Notes: generated from the letters alone by a model not told the origin. A stretch of DNA of 64,000 bases from Patiriisocius marinistellae (GCF_009014635.1 NZ_BKCF01000001.1:744001-808000), one strand, 5' to 3'; numbered from the stretch's first letter, positions 1-9,328 are shown. Made by a program: numbers and translations.

Positions 1-2
1 TA

Positions 3-485
3 AATGACATGCACATAAAGACAAATGTACCTGAAGGATACCTCTCTGATGTTGTTACAGGCAAGGATGTAGAGGTGTTTTTTCCAGTATTGAATAAAAG
101 AATGGAGGCTAAAGTAAGTCAAACAGGAAACTATATTAACCCTAATAATAGAACTTATAAAATTGAGATTGATATTCCCAATAAGGAAAAGGATATTAAG
201 CCTAATTTAACAGCTCGCCTTAAAATTAATGATTACACACGCCCTAACTCTATCTTAATTCCACAAAGTATAATTAGTGAAAATGCAATGGGAGATCAAT
301 ACGTATATGTTTTGTCTAATAAAAAAGGAGAAGAGGCTGTAGCAAAGAGGGTAATTGTTAAACCAGGAAAAACGCAAGGTGATTCAATAGAAATTCTTGA
401 AGGCTTAAAAGCAGGTGATGAGATTATTGAAGAAGGAGCACGAAGTGTGAAAGACGGTCAAACCGTAAAATTAATCTCATACTAA
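3..485 (+). CDS. RND efflux periplasmic adaptor (membrane-fusion protein), C-terminal part; 5' end outside window
   Basis: The reading frame is open to the left edge, so this is the last ~160 residues of a longer protein; the ATG at 9 is internal, not the true start. The visible part matches the beta-barrel and membrane-proximal domains of HlyD/AcrA-type adaptors: a VPEGYLSDVVTGKDVEVFFP stretch (G-x-x-V-x-V at the start of the barrel), then YKIEIDIPN, then LIPQSII, and an EGLKAGDEIIEEGARSVKDG tail typical of the family. Such proteins link an inner-membrane RND pump to an outer-membrane channel in the periplasm. The pump gene follows after 33 bp on the same strand, so the two almost certainly form one operon; the outer-membrane factor may lie upstream outside the window. 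Confidence 0.9.
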   Translation, partial: NDMHIKTNVPEGYLSDVVTGKDVEVFFPVLNKRMEAKVSQTGNYINPNNRTYKIEIDIPNKEKDIKPNLTARLKINDYTRPNSILIPQSIISENAMGDQYVYVLSNKKGEEAVAKRVIVKPGKTQGDSIEILEGLKAGDEIIEEGARSVKDGQTVKLISY

Positions 486-518
486 CCATAAATATGTTCG
501 CATTAGCGAAACCAAATC

Positions 519-3500
519 ATGGCAAAAAAGAAAAAAGATACCGAAAAAGAATTTAAACTCTCCAGCTGGGCTATAAATAATAAAACTACTATTTATGCGG
601 CTATGGCACTTATCCTTTTTTTAGGATACAGCGCATATAATTCAATGCCGCGAGAGGCATTTCCAGAAATTAGAGAGACTAAAATTTATATTAGTTCATT
701 GTTTCCAGGAAATACTGCAGAGGACATTGAAAAACTGATTACAGATCCATTAGAGGACAAATTGAAAACCGTGAGCGGAGTTACTGAATTGACCTCTACA
801 TCACAGGAAGACTATTCAATGATTGTTGTTGAGTTTGATGATGACATTCCTGTAGAACAAGCAAAACAATTAGTTAAAGATGAGATTGACGGGGAAACAT
901 CTGGTGAAGACTGGCCCACTTTTAATGGTGCAAAAATAGAGCCTAATGTTTTTGAGCTAAGTATGAGTGAAGAAATGCCCATTTTAAATATTAACATATC
1001 TGGGGATTATACTGTAATGCAATTGAAGGAATTTGGTGAATATCTTCAAGATGAAATAGAGAACCTAACGGAAATTAAAAAGGTGGATATTCGCGGTGCT
1101 CAAGAAAAAGAAGTAGAGGTTGCTGTTGATATTTATAAAATGATGGCGAGTAATGTGAGTTTTACAGACATTAGTAATGCCATTAGTAATGGAAATATGA
1201 CAATGTCTGCCGGAAACTTTAAGTCAAGTGGACAGCGTAGAACTATTAGAATTTTAGGTGAAATTGAAAACCCAAATGAGCTCAATAAATTTGTTGTAAA
1301 AAGTGAGGATGGGAATACGGTATATCTTGAGGATGTTGCTTCGGTATCATTTAGAGAGAAGGATAAAACAACATTTGCAAGAGAGTTTGGTGAGCAAGTT
1401 GTTATGCTAGATGTAAAAAAACGTTCAGGAAAAAACATGGTGGCTGCTGCAGAAAAAGTAGAGGTTATTGTAGCACAGGCAAAAGAGAATAAATTTCCAT
1501 CAGATTTAAAATTATCGATTAGTAATGATCAGTCTTCTAAAACCATTGGTCAGGTTGATGATTTAGTGAATAATATTATTTTCGGAATTATTCTCGTTGT
1601 AACAGTTTTAATGTTTTTCTTAGGATTTAAGAACGCTCTGTTTGTAGGTTTTGCAATCCCAATGTCTATGTTTATGTCATTGATGATATTGAGCTGGATG
1701 GGTTATACGCTTAACACTATGATTCTTTTTGGTTTAATTATGGGGCTAGGAATGCTTGTAGATAATGGTATTGTGGTTGTTGAAAACGTATATCGTTTAA
1801 TGGATGAGGAGGGGATGGGTAGAGTAGAGGCAGCTAAAAAAGGTATTGGTGAAATTGCATTTCCTATTATTATTTCTACTGCTACAACTGTAGCTGCATT
1901 TATACCTTTAGGATTATGGCCAGGTTTGATGGGGCAGTTCATGATTTATTTTCCTATAACACTTTCAGTGGTTCTTGGTTCTTCTTTATTTGTTGCTATT
2001 TTCTTTAATTCTGTACTGGTATCACAATTTATGACTACAGAGGATAAGGATATGCCTATTAGTAATTTGATTAAAATTTCGGCAATTGTTGGAGGAATAG
2101 GTTTAGTAATTGCTATTGTTGGAGGTGCATATAGAGGTATTGGAGTGCTTATGATAGTTGTTGCCATAATGCTATGGGTTTATCGTTTGGTTTTACGTAA
2201 AATGGCGAATAGATTTCAGAAAAAATCCTTAGTAAAATTAGAAAATTTCTATGAGCGTAATTTGACTAAAGCTTTTAAGGGAAAGCGTCCTTATATAATT
2301 TCGGTACTTGCATTACTATTATTTGTAGGGTCAATTATGGCGTTTGGAGGGTCAGTTGCTGCACAAAGGACAAAAATAGAGTTCTTTCCAGATAATAAGC
2401 CTAATCAAATAATTGTGTATTTAGAATACCCAGAAGGGACAGCTATTGAAAAAACAAATGCAATTACAAAAGAGGTAGAGAAGCGTGTATTTAAAATTCT
2501 TAATAGTGATTCTTATACAGATGGTGATTACAACTTTTTAGTAGAGAGTACGGTTTCACAGGTAGGTGCTGGAGCAGGAAATCCACAAACCGATGGTGGG
2601 TCTGCTGCTGAAATGCCGCATAAAGGAAAAATTACAGCATCAATGCGCGAATATAAATATAGACGCGGCGAGGATAGTGAGGTGTTAAGAAAAAAAGTAC
2701 AAGAAGAGTTAGAGGGTGTTTATCCAGGATTATTAGTTTCGGTAGAGAAGGATGCAAATGGTCCACCTCAAGGTGCTGCGGTAAATATTGAATTAGAAGG
2801 TGAAGATTATAATGAGTTAATTGCAACTGCAGAAAATATGCGAAAGTTTTTAAATACACGAAACATAGCCGCTATTGATGAATTGAAGATAGATGTAAAT
2901 AAAGATAAGCCTGCAATGCAAGTTGTTGTGGATAGAGAAAAAGCAGGAGAACTAGGTGTTAGTACTGGACAAGTAGGGCAGCAATTGAGAAATGCAATTT
3001 TTGGGACAAAGGCTGGCGTTTATAAGGAGGATGGAGATGATTTTGATATTTATATTCGTTTCAATGAAAATAGTCGATACAATAAAAGTGCTCTTTTTAA
3101 TCAAACAATGACTTTTAGAACAAATACTGGTCAAATGAGAGAAATACCAGTAAGCGCAGTAGCTTCTCAAGAAAATAGCTCAGGTTTTAGTGCTATTAAG
3201 CATAAAGAGACTAGAAGAGTAGTTACAGTTTATTCTGGGCTTAAGCCAGGTTACACAGATGCAGGTGCTGCAGTTGCTGAAGTTCAAGATGCAATGAGAA
3301 GTTATGAAGGAATGCCAGAGGATATTAAAATTGATTATACTGGACAATTAGAAGAACAAAATAAAGAACAAGCTTTCTTAATGGGAGCATTTTTTAGTGG
3401 ATTAGGCTTAATTTTCTTGATTTTGATATTCCAATTTAATTCTATTTCAAAGCCTACTATTATTATGGTGGCAATATTTTTAAGTTTAATTGGAGTTTTT

Positions 3501-4028
3501 GGTGGAATAGTAATTAGTGGTTCTTCATTTGTAATATTGATGACTATGATGGGTATTATCTCACTAGCAGGTATTGTTGTAAATAATGGAGTTGTGTTAC
3601 TTGATTATGCACAATTATTAATAGATAGAAAGAAAAACAAACTTGATATTGATGATAAAGATTATCTTGAAAAAGACGATTTATTAGAAAGTATAATCAA
3701 AGCAGGTAAGGCTCGTTTGCGTCCTGTTTTATTGACAGCAATAACAACTATTCTTGGATTAATACCACTAGCAATAGGTTTAAATATTGATTTCTTTTCT
3801 CTATTTAGTGAGTTTAATCCAAATATTTACATGGGTGGAGATAATGTAATTTTTTGGGGACCTCTAGCTTGGACTGTAATTTATGGTTTGTTTATAGCAA
3901 CATTCTTGACATTAATTATTGTACCTGTGTTGTTTTATCTTGCAATGAGAATGAAAATGTGGATTCATGGTTTAAGAAGCTCAAAGGATGAAAATATCGA
4001 TGACATAAATCTTGAGGCAGCAGAGTAA
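519..4028 (+). CDS. RND family efflux pump permease (AcrB/CusA-like), inner membrane
   Basis: An 1169-residue protein with the two-fold RND layout: TM1 at about residues 20-40, a large periplasmic loop, a TM cluster at about 345-555, a second periplasmic loop, and a C-terminal TM cluster at about 955-1150. The TM4 region carries the proton-relay type motif GMLVDNGIVVVEN near residues 410-424, and the second half has VVNNGVVLLDYAQ near 1020. The early sequence PREAFPEI and SLFPGNTAEDIEKLITDPLE is typical of Bacteroidota hydrophobe/amphiphile efflux pumps. It is slightly longer than the usual ~1040 residues, partly through insertions between TM segments and a charged C-terminal tail. It should extrude toxic compounds or other substrates using proton motive force together with the adaptor encoded just upstream. 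The substrate cannot be told from sequence. Confidence 0.95.
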   Translation: MAKKKKDTEKEFKLSSWAINNKTTIYAAMALILFLGYSAYNSMPREAFPEIRETKIYISSLFPGNTAEDIEKLITDPLEDKLKTVSGVTELTSTSQEDYSMIVVEFDDDIPVEQAKQLVKDEIDGETSGEDWPTFNGAKIEPNVFELSMSEEMPILNINISGDYTVMQLKEFGEYLQDEIENLTEIKKVDIRGAQEKEVEVAVDIYKMMASNVSFTDISNAISNGNMTMSAGNFKSSGQRRTIRILGEIENPNELNKFVVKSEDGNTVYLEDVASVSFREKDKTTFAREFGEQVVMLDVKKRSGKNMVAAAEKVEVIVAQAKENKFPSDLKLSISNDQSSKTIGQVDDLVNNIIFGIILVVTVLMFFLGFKNALFVGFAIPMSMFMSLMILSWMGYTLNTMILFGLIMGLGMLVDNGIVVVENVYRLMDEEGMGRVEAAKKGIGEIAFPIIISTATTVAAFIPLGLWPGLMGQFMIYFPITLSVVLGSSLFVAIFFNSVLVSQFMTTEDKDMPISNLIKISAIVGGIGLVIAIVGGAYRGIGVLMIVVAIMLWVYRLVLRKMANRFQKKSLVKLENFYERNLTKAFKGKRPYIISVLALLLFVGSIMAFGGSVAAQRTKIEFFPDNKPNQIIVYLEYPEGTAIEKTNAITKEVEKRVFKILNSDSYTDGDYNFLVESTVSQVGAGAGNPQTDGGSAAEMPHKGKITASMREYKYRRGEDSEVLRKKVQEELEGVYPGLLVSVEKDANGPPQGAAVNIELEGEDYNELIATAENMRKFLNTRNIAAIDELKIDVNKDKPAMQVVVDREKAGELGVSTGQVGQQLRNAIFGTKAGVYKEDGDDFDIYIRFNENSRYNKSALFNQTMTFRTNTGQMREIPVSAVASQENSSGFSAIKHKETRRVVTVYSGLKPGYTDAGAAVAEVQDAMRSYEGMPEDIKIDYTGQLEEQNKEQAFLMGAFFSGLGLIFLILIFQFNSISKPTIIMVAIFLSLIGVFGGIVISGSSFVILMTMMGIISLAGIVVNNGVVLLDYAQLLIDRKKNKLDIDDKDYLEKDDLLESIIKAGKARLRPVLLTAITTILGLIPLAIGLNIDFFSLFSEFNPNIYMGGDNVIFWGPLAWTVIYGLFIATFLTLIIVPVLFYLAMRMKMWIHGLRSSKDENIDDINLEAAE

Positions 4029-4040
4029 AAAATAGTGTTT

Positions 4041-4081
4041 AAAAAAAATCCCGTTATCATTACTTGATAACGGGATTTTTT
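4041..4081 (+). terminator. Intrinsic terminator after the RND operon, probably bidirectional
   Basis: Perfect 13-bp stem, 4047-4059 pairing with 4065-4077 (AATCCCGTTATCA / TGATAACGGGATT), 5-nt loop, flanked by A8 on the left and T5-T6 on the right, so it can work in both directions. It ends the RND operon and also any minus-strand transcript coming through from the regulator genes. Confidence 0.9.
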
Positions 4082-4093
4082 CTGCAATTTAAA

Positions 4094-4210
4094 TTAAATA
4101 AAATAATTAAGGACGTTCATTCCAATTACGCTAATGATTATAATAATTAAAACGACATAAAAGAGTCTATTGCCAATTAGTAAATTTGATTTTTCTATAT
4201 CGTCCTTCAT
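4094..4210 (-). CDS. Possible 38-aa single-pass membrane peptide
   Basis: ATG at 4210-4208, stop at 4096-4094. The peptide begins MKDDIEKSNLLIGNRL, continues into a hydrophobic run (FYVVLIIIIISVIG) and ends MNVLNYFI. A charged N-terminus followed by a ~20-residue hydrophobic segment is what a small inner-membrane protein looks like. It lies 87 bp downstream of the response regulator on the same strand and its stop is 17 bp before the terminator stem, so the ORF fills the space between regulator and terminator neatly. There is no Shine-Dalgarno site, but an A/T-rich leader precedes the ATG, as usual in this phylum. It is short enough to be a chance ORF; function unknown. Confidence 0.45.
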   Translation of the reverse strand: MKDDIEKSNLLIGNRLFYVVLIIIIISVIGMNVLNYFI

Positions 4211-4297
4211 TTTTTAAAAAACTATGTTACAAATGTGGGGATATTTATACAACTAATCAATACGTATTTCTACGTATATTGTTTTAAGTGCCTCATT

Positions 4298-4921
4298 TTA
4301 AGATTGGTGCTTTTTTGCCCAGATCAATAAACTATTGGTTTTAGGTTCTAAATTAAGTTTTGTAATTATATTACTACGATGTTTTTCTACAGTTCTGTAA
4401 GAAATAAAAAGTAGTGAAGCTATTTCTTTATTAGTTTTGTCTTGAGCAATCAATTTTAAAATTTTCTTTTCAGAAGGAGTTAGCATACTTAATGAGCTTT
4501 CTTTTAATTGCTCGACGCCAAGTAGCTTTTTCATATTTTCACTAAAATAAGTTTCTCCTTTACTTACAGTTTTAATACAGTTTTCAATTTCTTCTAAAGC
4601 AAACTCTTTAAGAATATAACCATATATATTTAGGTCCTTGGCTTTTTTAAATAACTCCTTTTCTTTATGTAGGGTAATAAGTACAATTTTAGTTTCGTAA
4701 GCATTAGCCTTGCACATTTTTGCAATTTCAAGTCCAGATATGAAAGGCATTTGTATATCTAAAATAGCAATGTCTGGTTTTTTTGTAATAATCATTTCTA
4801 AAGCATTATTACCGTCTAAAGCGCTACCTATAATGTTATAGTCCTTTTCAGTGAGAAAATCCCGTAAACCTTTTAAGAGTAATGGGTGGTCATCTGCTAT
4901 GATTATTGATTTTTTTATCAT
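4298..4921 (-). CDS. Response regulator, NarL/FixJ family (REC + LuxR-type HTH)
   Basis: 207 residues. The REC domain opens with IIADDHPLLLKGL (acidic pair at residues 10-11) and the phospho-acceptor is Asp55 in IAILDIQMPF. The C-terminal HTH (about 141-200) contains LTPSEKKILKLIAQ and TNKEIASLLFISYRTVEKHRSNI, a textbook GerE/LuxR helix-turn-helix. The ATG overlaps the stop of the upstream histidine kinase in a TAATG arrangement, so the two are co-translated and form a cognate pair. It should bind DNA as a phosphorylated dimer; targets are not evident here. Confidence 0.95.
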   Translation of the reverse strand: MIKKSIIIADDHPLLLKGLRDFLTEKDYNIIGSALDGNNALEMIITKKPDIAILDIQMPFISGLEIAKMCKANAYETKIVLITLHKEKELFKKAKDLNIYGYILKEFALEEIENCIKTVSKGETYFSENMKKLLGVEQLKESSLSMLTPSEKKILKLIAQDKTNKEIASLLFISYRTVEKHRSNIITKLNLEPKTNSLLIWAKKHQS

Positions 4922-6927
4922 TATATAGGAAATTGAAATTCGAGTAATGTTCCGTTTTCTTTTCTTGATTGTACTTTCATTTGTCCGTTTAATGATTTGG
5001 TTCTTTCTAAAAGTGTTTTTAAGCCTAGTGACTTGGTGTCTTGATATTTCTCAGGAAAGTCAAAGCCGCTCCCATTATCTCTTATAGCTATAATAACAGA
5101 ACTCATAGCTTTAGTTACTGTCAATTTTGTTGCTTCGGCAGCGGCATGTTTTACAACATTACTTAATGCTTCTTGTACAATGCGGTAAATATTTACTTCT
5201 TGTTCTTTAGTAAAAACGTTATCGATGTTATCTATTTCGGAAGAGATAAATAAACCTGTATTTTCGTCTATTTCTGAAATTGTATATTCTATAGCTTTAG
5301 TAATTCCAAGTTCTTGTAACTGGAAAGGGTGAAGGTCTCTGGTTATTGTTCTAACTTCTTCAATAGTTGTATCTACCATTTTTTGACTTTCTAAATCACC
5401 ATTAGCAATGAGCTTGTTTTTTAAAACCAACAAGCGTTGCCCTAACCCATCATGTAAATCGTTTGAAATTCTTTTGCGTTCTTCCTCTTGAGATATTAAT
5501 AGATCTTGACTAAATCGCTCTTGGAGTAGTTTATTTGTTTTGTGTTGGCGTTGCGCGCGATACAGTAAAATTATTCCAAAAAGTAATACTCCTGCAATAC
5601 TAAGATATATGGATTGTCTCTTAAATTCATCATTTTGTCCCTGTAAGCGTTCAATATTTGCTGTTTTTTCAAATAATTCTTTTTCTTTTTTTTCGGATTC
5701 ATAGCGTGATTGATAAAAAGCTAAAGAGTTAAGTTTGTTCTCACTAAAAAGTGAATTTCTTTTACTGAGATATTCGTTTTTGTTTATTAGAGCATCTTTA
5801 TAATTTCCTAGTTTTTCATAAATTTCAGAAATTAATAAATTTGAGTCCATAACCTCTTCGCTATGACCTAGTGTTTCTGAATTTTTAAGTTTTTTGAGAG
5901 CTGCTAGTAATGATGCTTCATACTCTCCTGTTTTTAATAGATATCTAGCTTTTGCGCCATTAAAAACAACAGATTTTAAAAGTTCGCTTTCCTCTTTAAA
6001 TGGTATGCTTTTTAATAAATTATATTGTTCTCTTGCGTTTGTAATATCATTAGCTCTTAAATAGTATTCACAAAGTTTTGCATGAATATTAAGAATAAGA
6101 TCATTGTTCTCGTTTCCTTTTAAACTATTTTTTGCGTTGAGTAAACTTTCAAACTCTTTGTCAAACTTCCCCATTTGTTTAAAGTCTAATGCTTGATTAT
6201 AATAAGCTGTAACTAGATATTGAGGTCTTTCTAATTCGATTGCTTTACTTATAAATTTTAAACGTTCTTTATAGGCTTCCTCTAAAAACCCGTTTTTACT
6301 AAGCATTGCTATATTTCCTTGTTGTGAATATAGCATATAGTTTATCCTTCCTGTAGATTGATATAATGAATATGCTTTATTGAAATCTTTACCAGCTTCA
6401 ATGAAATTACCTAAGTTAGAATTAGTTTGGCCTCTAAATAAATAATTATCCGCTCTAAGTAGTGTGTCTTTGACGGCGTAATTATCAATAGCTAGGGTGT
6501 AGTTTTTAACAGCGTCTTCAAGCGATACACTTTGATACGCTTTTGCTTTTCTATTATAAAGACTACCTAAAAGAAAGCTGTCTTTAATTTTATACTTATA
6601 AGCTAAAACACCTTTGATTATGCTCACAGCTTTGTATGGATCATTACCGTGGGAGGTAAGAGGTCCTTGTAGGTTAATAGCCTTCTTAGCTGCACTTTCA
6701 AAATAATCGTGCTTTTTTGCTAATTCAATATATTTTAAACTATAATCAATAAAAACATCTTCGTCTTTTCTAAAAGATTTTGAAATCACAGAGTCAAGAG
6801 ATTCAAGAATTATCTCTGTATTTTTATTAGTCGTCGCAATATATTTATAATGTTCAATATCTTGAGCTTTCACAAGTTGCGAAGCAGATATTAGTAATAA
6901 AAAAAATAAAACTATTCGGATATTCAT
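4921..6927 (-). CDS. TPR-containing sensor histidine kinase (HisKA_3 family)
   Basis: 668 residues: N-terminal signal peptide ending near SQLVKAQ, a long periplasmic region of TPR-like helical repeats (about 60-430), one TM segment near 438-458 (SIYLSIAGVLLFGIILLY), a coiled linker, then the dimerisation/phospho-acceptor helix ERKRISNDLHDGLGQRL with His492, and the HATPase domain with EALSNVVKHA and DNGSGFDF motifs. This is the usual NarX/DegS-type kinase of flavobacteria that pairs with NarL-type regulators. It is translationally coupled to the regulator downstream. The sensed signal is unknown; TPR sensor domains suggest protein or peptide binding. Confidence 0.95.
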   Translation of the reverse strand: MNIRIVLFFLLLISASQLVKAQDIEHYKYIATTNKNTEIILESLDSVISKSFRKDEDVFIDYSLKYIELAKKHDYFESAAKKAINLQGPLTSHGNDPYKAVSIIKGVLAYKYKIKDSFLLGSLYNRKAKAYQSVSLEDAVKNYTLAIDNYAVKDTLLRADNYLFRGQTNSNLGNFIEAGKDFNKAYSLYQSTGRINYMLYSQQGNIAMLSKNGFLEEAYKERLKFISKAIELERPQYLVTAYYNQALDFKQMGKFDKEFESLLNAKNSLKGNENNDLILNIHAKLCEYYLRANDITNAREQYNLLKSIPFKEESELLKSVVFNGAKARYLLKTGEYEASLLAALKKLKNSETLGHSEEVMDSNLLISEIYEKLGNYKDALINKNEYLSKRNSLFSENKLNSLAFYQSRYESEKKEKELFEKTANIERLQGQNDEFKRQSIYLSIAGVLLFGIILLYRAQRQHKTNKLLQERFSQDLLISQEEERKRISNDLHDGLGQRLLVLKNKLIANGDLESQKMVDTTIEEVRTITRDLHPFQLQELGITKAIEYTISEIDENTGLFISSEIDNIDNVFTKEQEVNIYRIVQEALSNVVKHAAAEATKLTVTKAMSSVIIAIRDNGSGFDFPEKYQDTKSLGLKTLLERTKSLNGQMKVQSRKENGTLLEFQFPI

Positions 6928-6990
6928 GAGGTTTTGCGAGGAGACGTAAATTTAATAAATTTTCGGACTTATAGTAATAAAGCCTTTAAA

Positions 6991-7449
6991 TTATTTGAGA
7001 TACAAACAATTACGTCCGTAATCTATTACTGCGCGTTTATTTTTAAGATAGTCTGCGCCTATAATTCCATGAACAATATTAGAGTCGATTAATGAAAGCG
7101 CTTGATTTACATGTGAGAGATCAAAAAGGACAAAAGCCATATTTAAAGTGGTGTGGTTTTCTATTTTTACAATATTGTTTTCAGAAAGCTCTGTCGTCAT
7201 ATTTGTCGCACCCGCACCAGCTGCAATAACATCGCTTTTAGAGGTTTTTAATTTAAAAAAGTTAATGTAATCTAACCCTATGCAGCTTGTAGAGGCCCCA
7301 GTATCAACAATGAAAGTGCCTTTGATGTTATTTAATTTTATTGCACATGTGAAATGGCCAGAGCTCATTGTTTTTAATGGTACTCTAGTAAATCCTTTTG
7401 CTTCTAAAATTTCACGTAGTTGCACCCTCTTTTTTTGTAAAGATAGCAA
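6991..7449 (-). CDS. Retropepsin-like aspartyl protease family protein
   Basis: 152 residues with one aspartyl protease half: FIVDTGASTSCIG carries the catalytic D-T-G, and GIIGADYL near the C-terminus matches the second conserved Gly-rich turn of clan AA proteases. One D-T-G per chain means it must act as a dimer. There is no signal peptide, so it is probably cytoplasmic. The start is uncertain: the frame has no ATG before the domain, and candidates are TTG at 7449 (used here) or GTG at 7425. It is transcribed divergently from tatD with only 22 bp between the coding regions. The substrate is unknown. Confidence 0.85.
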   Translation of the reverse strand: MLSLQKKRVQLREILEAKGFTRVPLKTMSSGHFTCAIKLNNIKGTFIVDTGASTSCIGLDYINFFKLKTSKSDVIAAGAGATNMTTELSENNIVKIENHTTLNMAFVLFDLSHVNQALSLIDSNIVHGIIGADYLKNKRAVIDYGRNCLYLK

Positions 7450-7467
7450 ACAAAATGACTAGATTTG
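7434..7467 (+). promoter_or_regulatory. Probable promoter of tatD, possibly giving a leaderless mRNA
   Basis: TTTG at 7434-7437 and a perfect -7 box TAGATTTG at 7460-7467, spacing 22 bp. The Bacteroidota consensus is TTTG-N17-23-TAnnTTTG. The -7 box ends only four bases before the ATG at 7472, so transcription would begin at or next to the start codon. The spacing is at the long end, which lowers certainty. Confidence 0.5.
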
Positions 7468-7471
7468 TCCC

Positions 7472-8248
7472 ATGTTAATTGATACCCACACACATTTATA
7501 TAGTGATGCATTTAATGACGACCGTGATGCCGTGATGCAACGCAGCTTTGATAAAAATATCCATCATTTTTTTCTTCCCGCAATAGATGCAGCTCACACA
7601 AAGTCTATGCATGATTTAAAAGCGGCTTACCCAAAAAACATCCATTTAATGATGGGATTGCACCCCACAAGTGTGAACGAAAATTATAAGGACGAACTTG
7701 TGCATGTGGAGGACCAATTTAGAGAACATAAATTTGTAGCAGTTGGAGAGATAGGTATTGATTTATACTGGGACAAGAGCACATTAGGTATTCAAAAGGA
7801 TGCATTTAAACGCCAGATTGCTTTAGCAAAAAGTAATAAGCTCCCTATTGTAATTCATTGTAGAGATGCTTTTGATGAGGTTTTTGAAGTTTTAGAAAGC
7901 GAAAAAAGTGATGAGCTATTTGGAATATTCCATTGCTTTACGGGTACGATTGATCAAGCTCATCAAGCTATTTCTTATAATATGAAATTAGGAATTGGGG
8001 GTGTCGTCACATTTAAAAATGGAAAGATTGATCAGTTTCTAAATCAAATACCATTAAAGCATATAGTGCTTGAGACTGATTCGCCCTATCTTGCTCCCGT
8101 ACCTTATAGAGGAAAGCGAAACGAAAGCAGCTATTTGTCTATAATTTGCGAAAAAGTTGCAGCAATCTATTCTATTTCGGCAGAGGAAGTTGCTACTCAA
8201 ACAACAAAAAATGCCTTTGATGTCTTCGGAAATGTGACCAATCATTAA
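7472..8248 (+). CDS. tatD: TatD family metal-dependent hydrolase (3'-5' DNA exonuclease type)
   Basis: 258 residues, the normal family length. The amidohydrolase TIM-barrel metal ligands are visible: the start motif DTHTHLYSDAF, GEIGIDLYWD (metal-bridging Glu), IVIHCRDAF, GIFHCFTGT, and ETDSPYLAPVPYRGKRNES. TatD proteins are Mg2+-dependent deoxyribonucleases linked to DNA repair and turnover in the cytosol. The C-terminal codons overlap a CTTCGGAAAT repeat that forms an 11-bp inverted repeat across the stop codon. The asparaginase gene follows 51 bp downstream and may be co-transcribed. Confidence 0.93.
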   Translation: MLIDTHTHLYSDAFNDDRDAVMQRSFDKNIHHFFLPAIDAAHTKSMHDLKAAYPKNIHLMMGLHPTSVNENYKDELVHVEDQFREHKFVAVGEIGIDLYWDKSTLGIQKDAFKRQIALAKSNKLPIVIHCRDAFDEVFEVLESEKSDELFGIFHCFTGTIDQAHQAISYNMKLGIGGVVTFKNGKIDQFLNQIPLKHIVLETDSPYLAPVPYRGKRNESSYLSIICEKVAAIYSISAEEVATQTTKNAFDVFGNVTNH

Positions 8249-8260
8249 AATTTCCGAAGA
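8223..8260. repeat. Inverted pair of the dispersed 10-mer CTTCGGAAAT
   Basis: TCTTCGGAAAT (8223-8233) and its exact complement (8250-8260) form an 11-bp inverted repeat with a 16-bp loop across the tatD stop codon. The core 10-mer is dispersed through the window. Plus orientation: 8224, 9337, 15187, 21373, 27021, 29103, 33079, 36209, 57204, 62512. Minus orientation: 8250, 18772, 27119, 28017, 34771, 50349. Ten copies are intergenic. The hairpin here could serve as a weak terminator, but no T-run follows. Confidence 0.85.
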
Positions 8261-8299
8261 GAAACCCATTCTTATTCTATAATATTTAATTTAACACCT

Positions 8300-9328
8300 A
8301 TGAATAAAATACCAAACATACTCCTTATATATACTGGTGGAACCATTGGGATGATTAAAAACTTTGAAACAGGTGCATTAAGTAATTTTAACTTTGATGA
8401 TTTGTTAAAACATATACCAGAGTTAAAACTGCTTGATTGTGAGATTGACACCTATAGTTTTGATGCTCCTATTGATAGTTCAAATATGGATCCGGCGCAT
8501 TGGGAACAACTTGTTACGGTTATTGAAGAACGGTATAATGAGTTTGACGGTTTTGTAGTATTGCATGGTAGTGATACAATGTCATACACAGCATCTGCAT
8601 TAAGCTTTATGCTAGAAAACCTAGATAAACCTGTTTTGTTTACTGGCTCTCAATTACCTATTGGTGATTTAAGGACGGACGCAAAAGAAAATTTAATTAC
8701 CACTATTCAATTAGCATCACAATGGGGTAAAGATGCACCTATTATTAGAGAAGTAGGACTTTATTTTGAGTATAAATTGTACCGTGCAAATCGTACCACA
8801 AAGATTAATGCAGAGCATTTTGAGGCTTTTGCATCTTTAAATTACCCAGCTCTTGCCGAGAGTGGGGTTCATTTAGACATTGATAAGCGGTCTTTATTAA
8901 AAGTTGATAAAACCAAAATTTTAAAGTTTCATAAAAAATTAGAATCAAATATTGTGCTTCTCAAAATGTTTCCAGGAATTACAGAAGGAGCTGTAAAACA
9001 CATATTTTCATATACTGGGATGAAGGGGTTGGTCTTAGAGACGTATGGTAGTGGTAACTTGACAACAGCACCATGGTTTTTAACTGCGTTAAAGGATTTG
9101 CTAAGACGTAATATTCCTGTAATCAATGTTACACAATGTTCAGGAGGGAGTGTAGCGATGGGTCATTATGAAACGAGTACAGCGATGAAAAAGATGGGGA
9201 TTATTAGCGGAAAAGATATCACTACAGAGGCGGCGCTTGCAAAACTAATGTACCTTTTGAAACAAGATATTACCTTTTCAAATTTTAAAAGTGTCTTTGA
9301 AACCCCTTTAAGAGGTGAAATGAGTTAA
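8300..9328 (+). CDS. ansA: Type I L-asparaginase
   Basis: 342 residues, family length. The two signature regions of bacterial asparaginases are present: ILLIYTGGTIGMIKN at the N-terminus (nucleophile Thr in TGGT) and VVLHGSDTMSYTASALSFM with the second catalytic Thr-Asp pair, followed by KPVLFTGSQLPIG. No signal peptide is visible, which fits the cytoplasmic type I (AnsA) enzyme that converts L-asparagine to aspartate and ammonia. It follows tatD on the same strand after 51 bp. A second, unrelated asparaginase-fold enzyme (isoaspartyl peptidase) sits at 52.6 kb. Confidence 0.93.
   Translation: MNKIPNILLIYTGGTIGMIKNFETGALSNFNFDDLLKHIPELKLLDCEIDTYSFDAPIDSSNMDPAHWEQLVTVIEERYNEFDGFVVLHGSDTMSYTASALSFMLENLDKPVLFTGSQLPIGDLRTDAKENLITTIQLASQWGKDAPIIREVGLYFEYKLYRANRTTKINAEHFEAFASLNYPALAESGVHLDIDKRSLLKVDKTKILKFHKKLESNIVLLKMFPGITEGAVKHIFSYTGMKGLVLETYGSGNLTTAPWFLTALKDLLRRNIPVINVTQCSGGSVAMGHYETSTAMKKMGIISGKDITTEAALAKLMYLLKQDITFSNFKSVFETPLRGEMS

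Noticed and set aside
2632-2859. Minus-strand ORFs inside the RND pump gene and similar antisense ORFs elsewhere
   Set aside because: Shadow frames of strongly supported genes.
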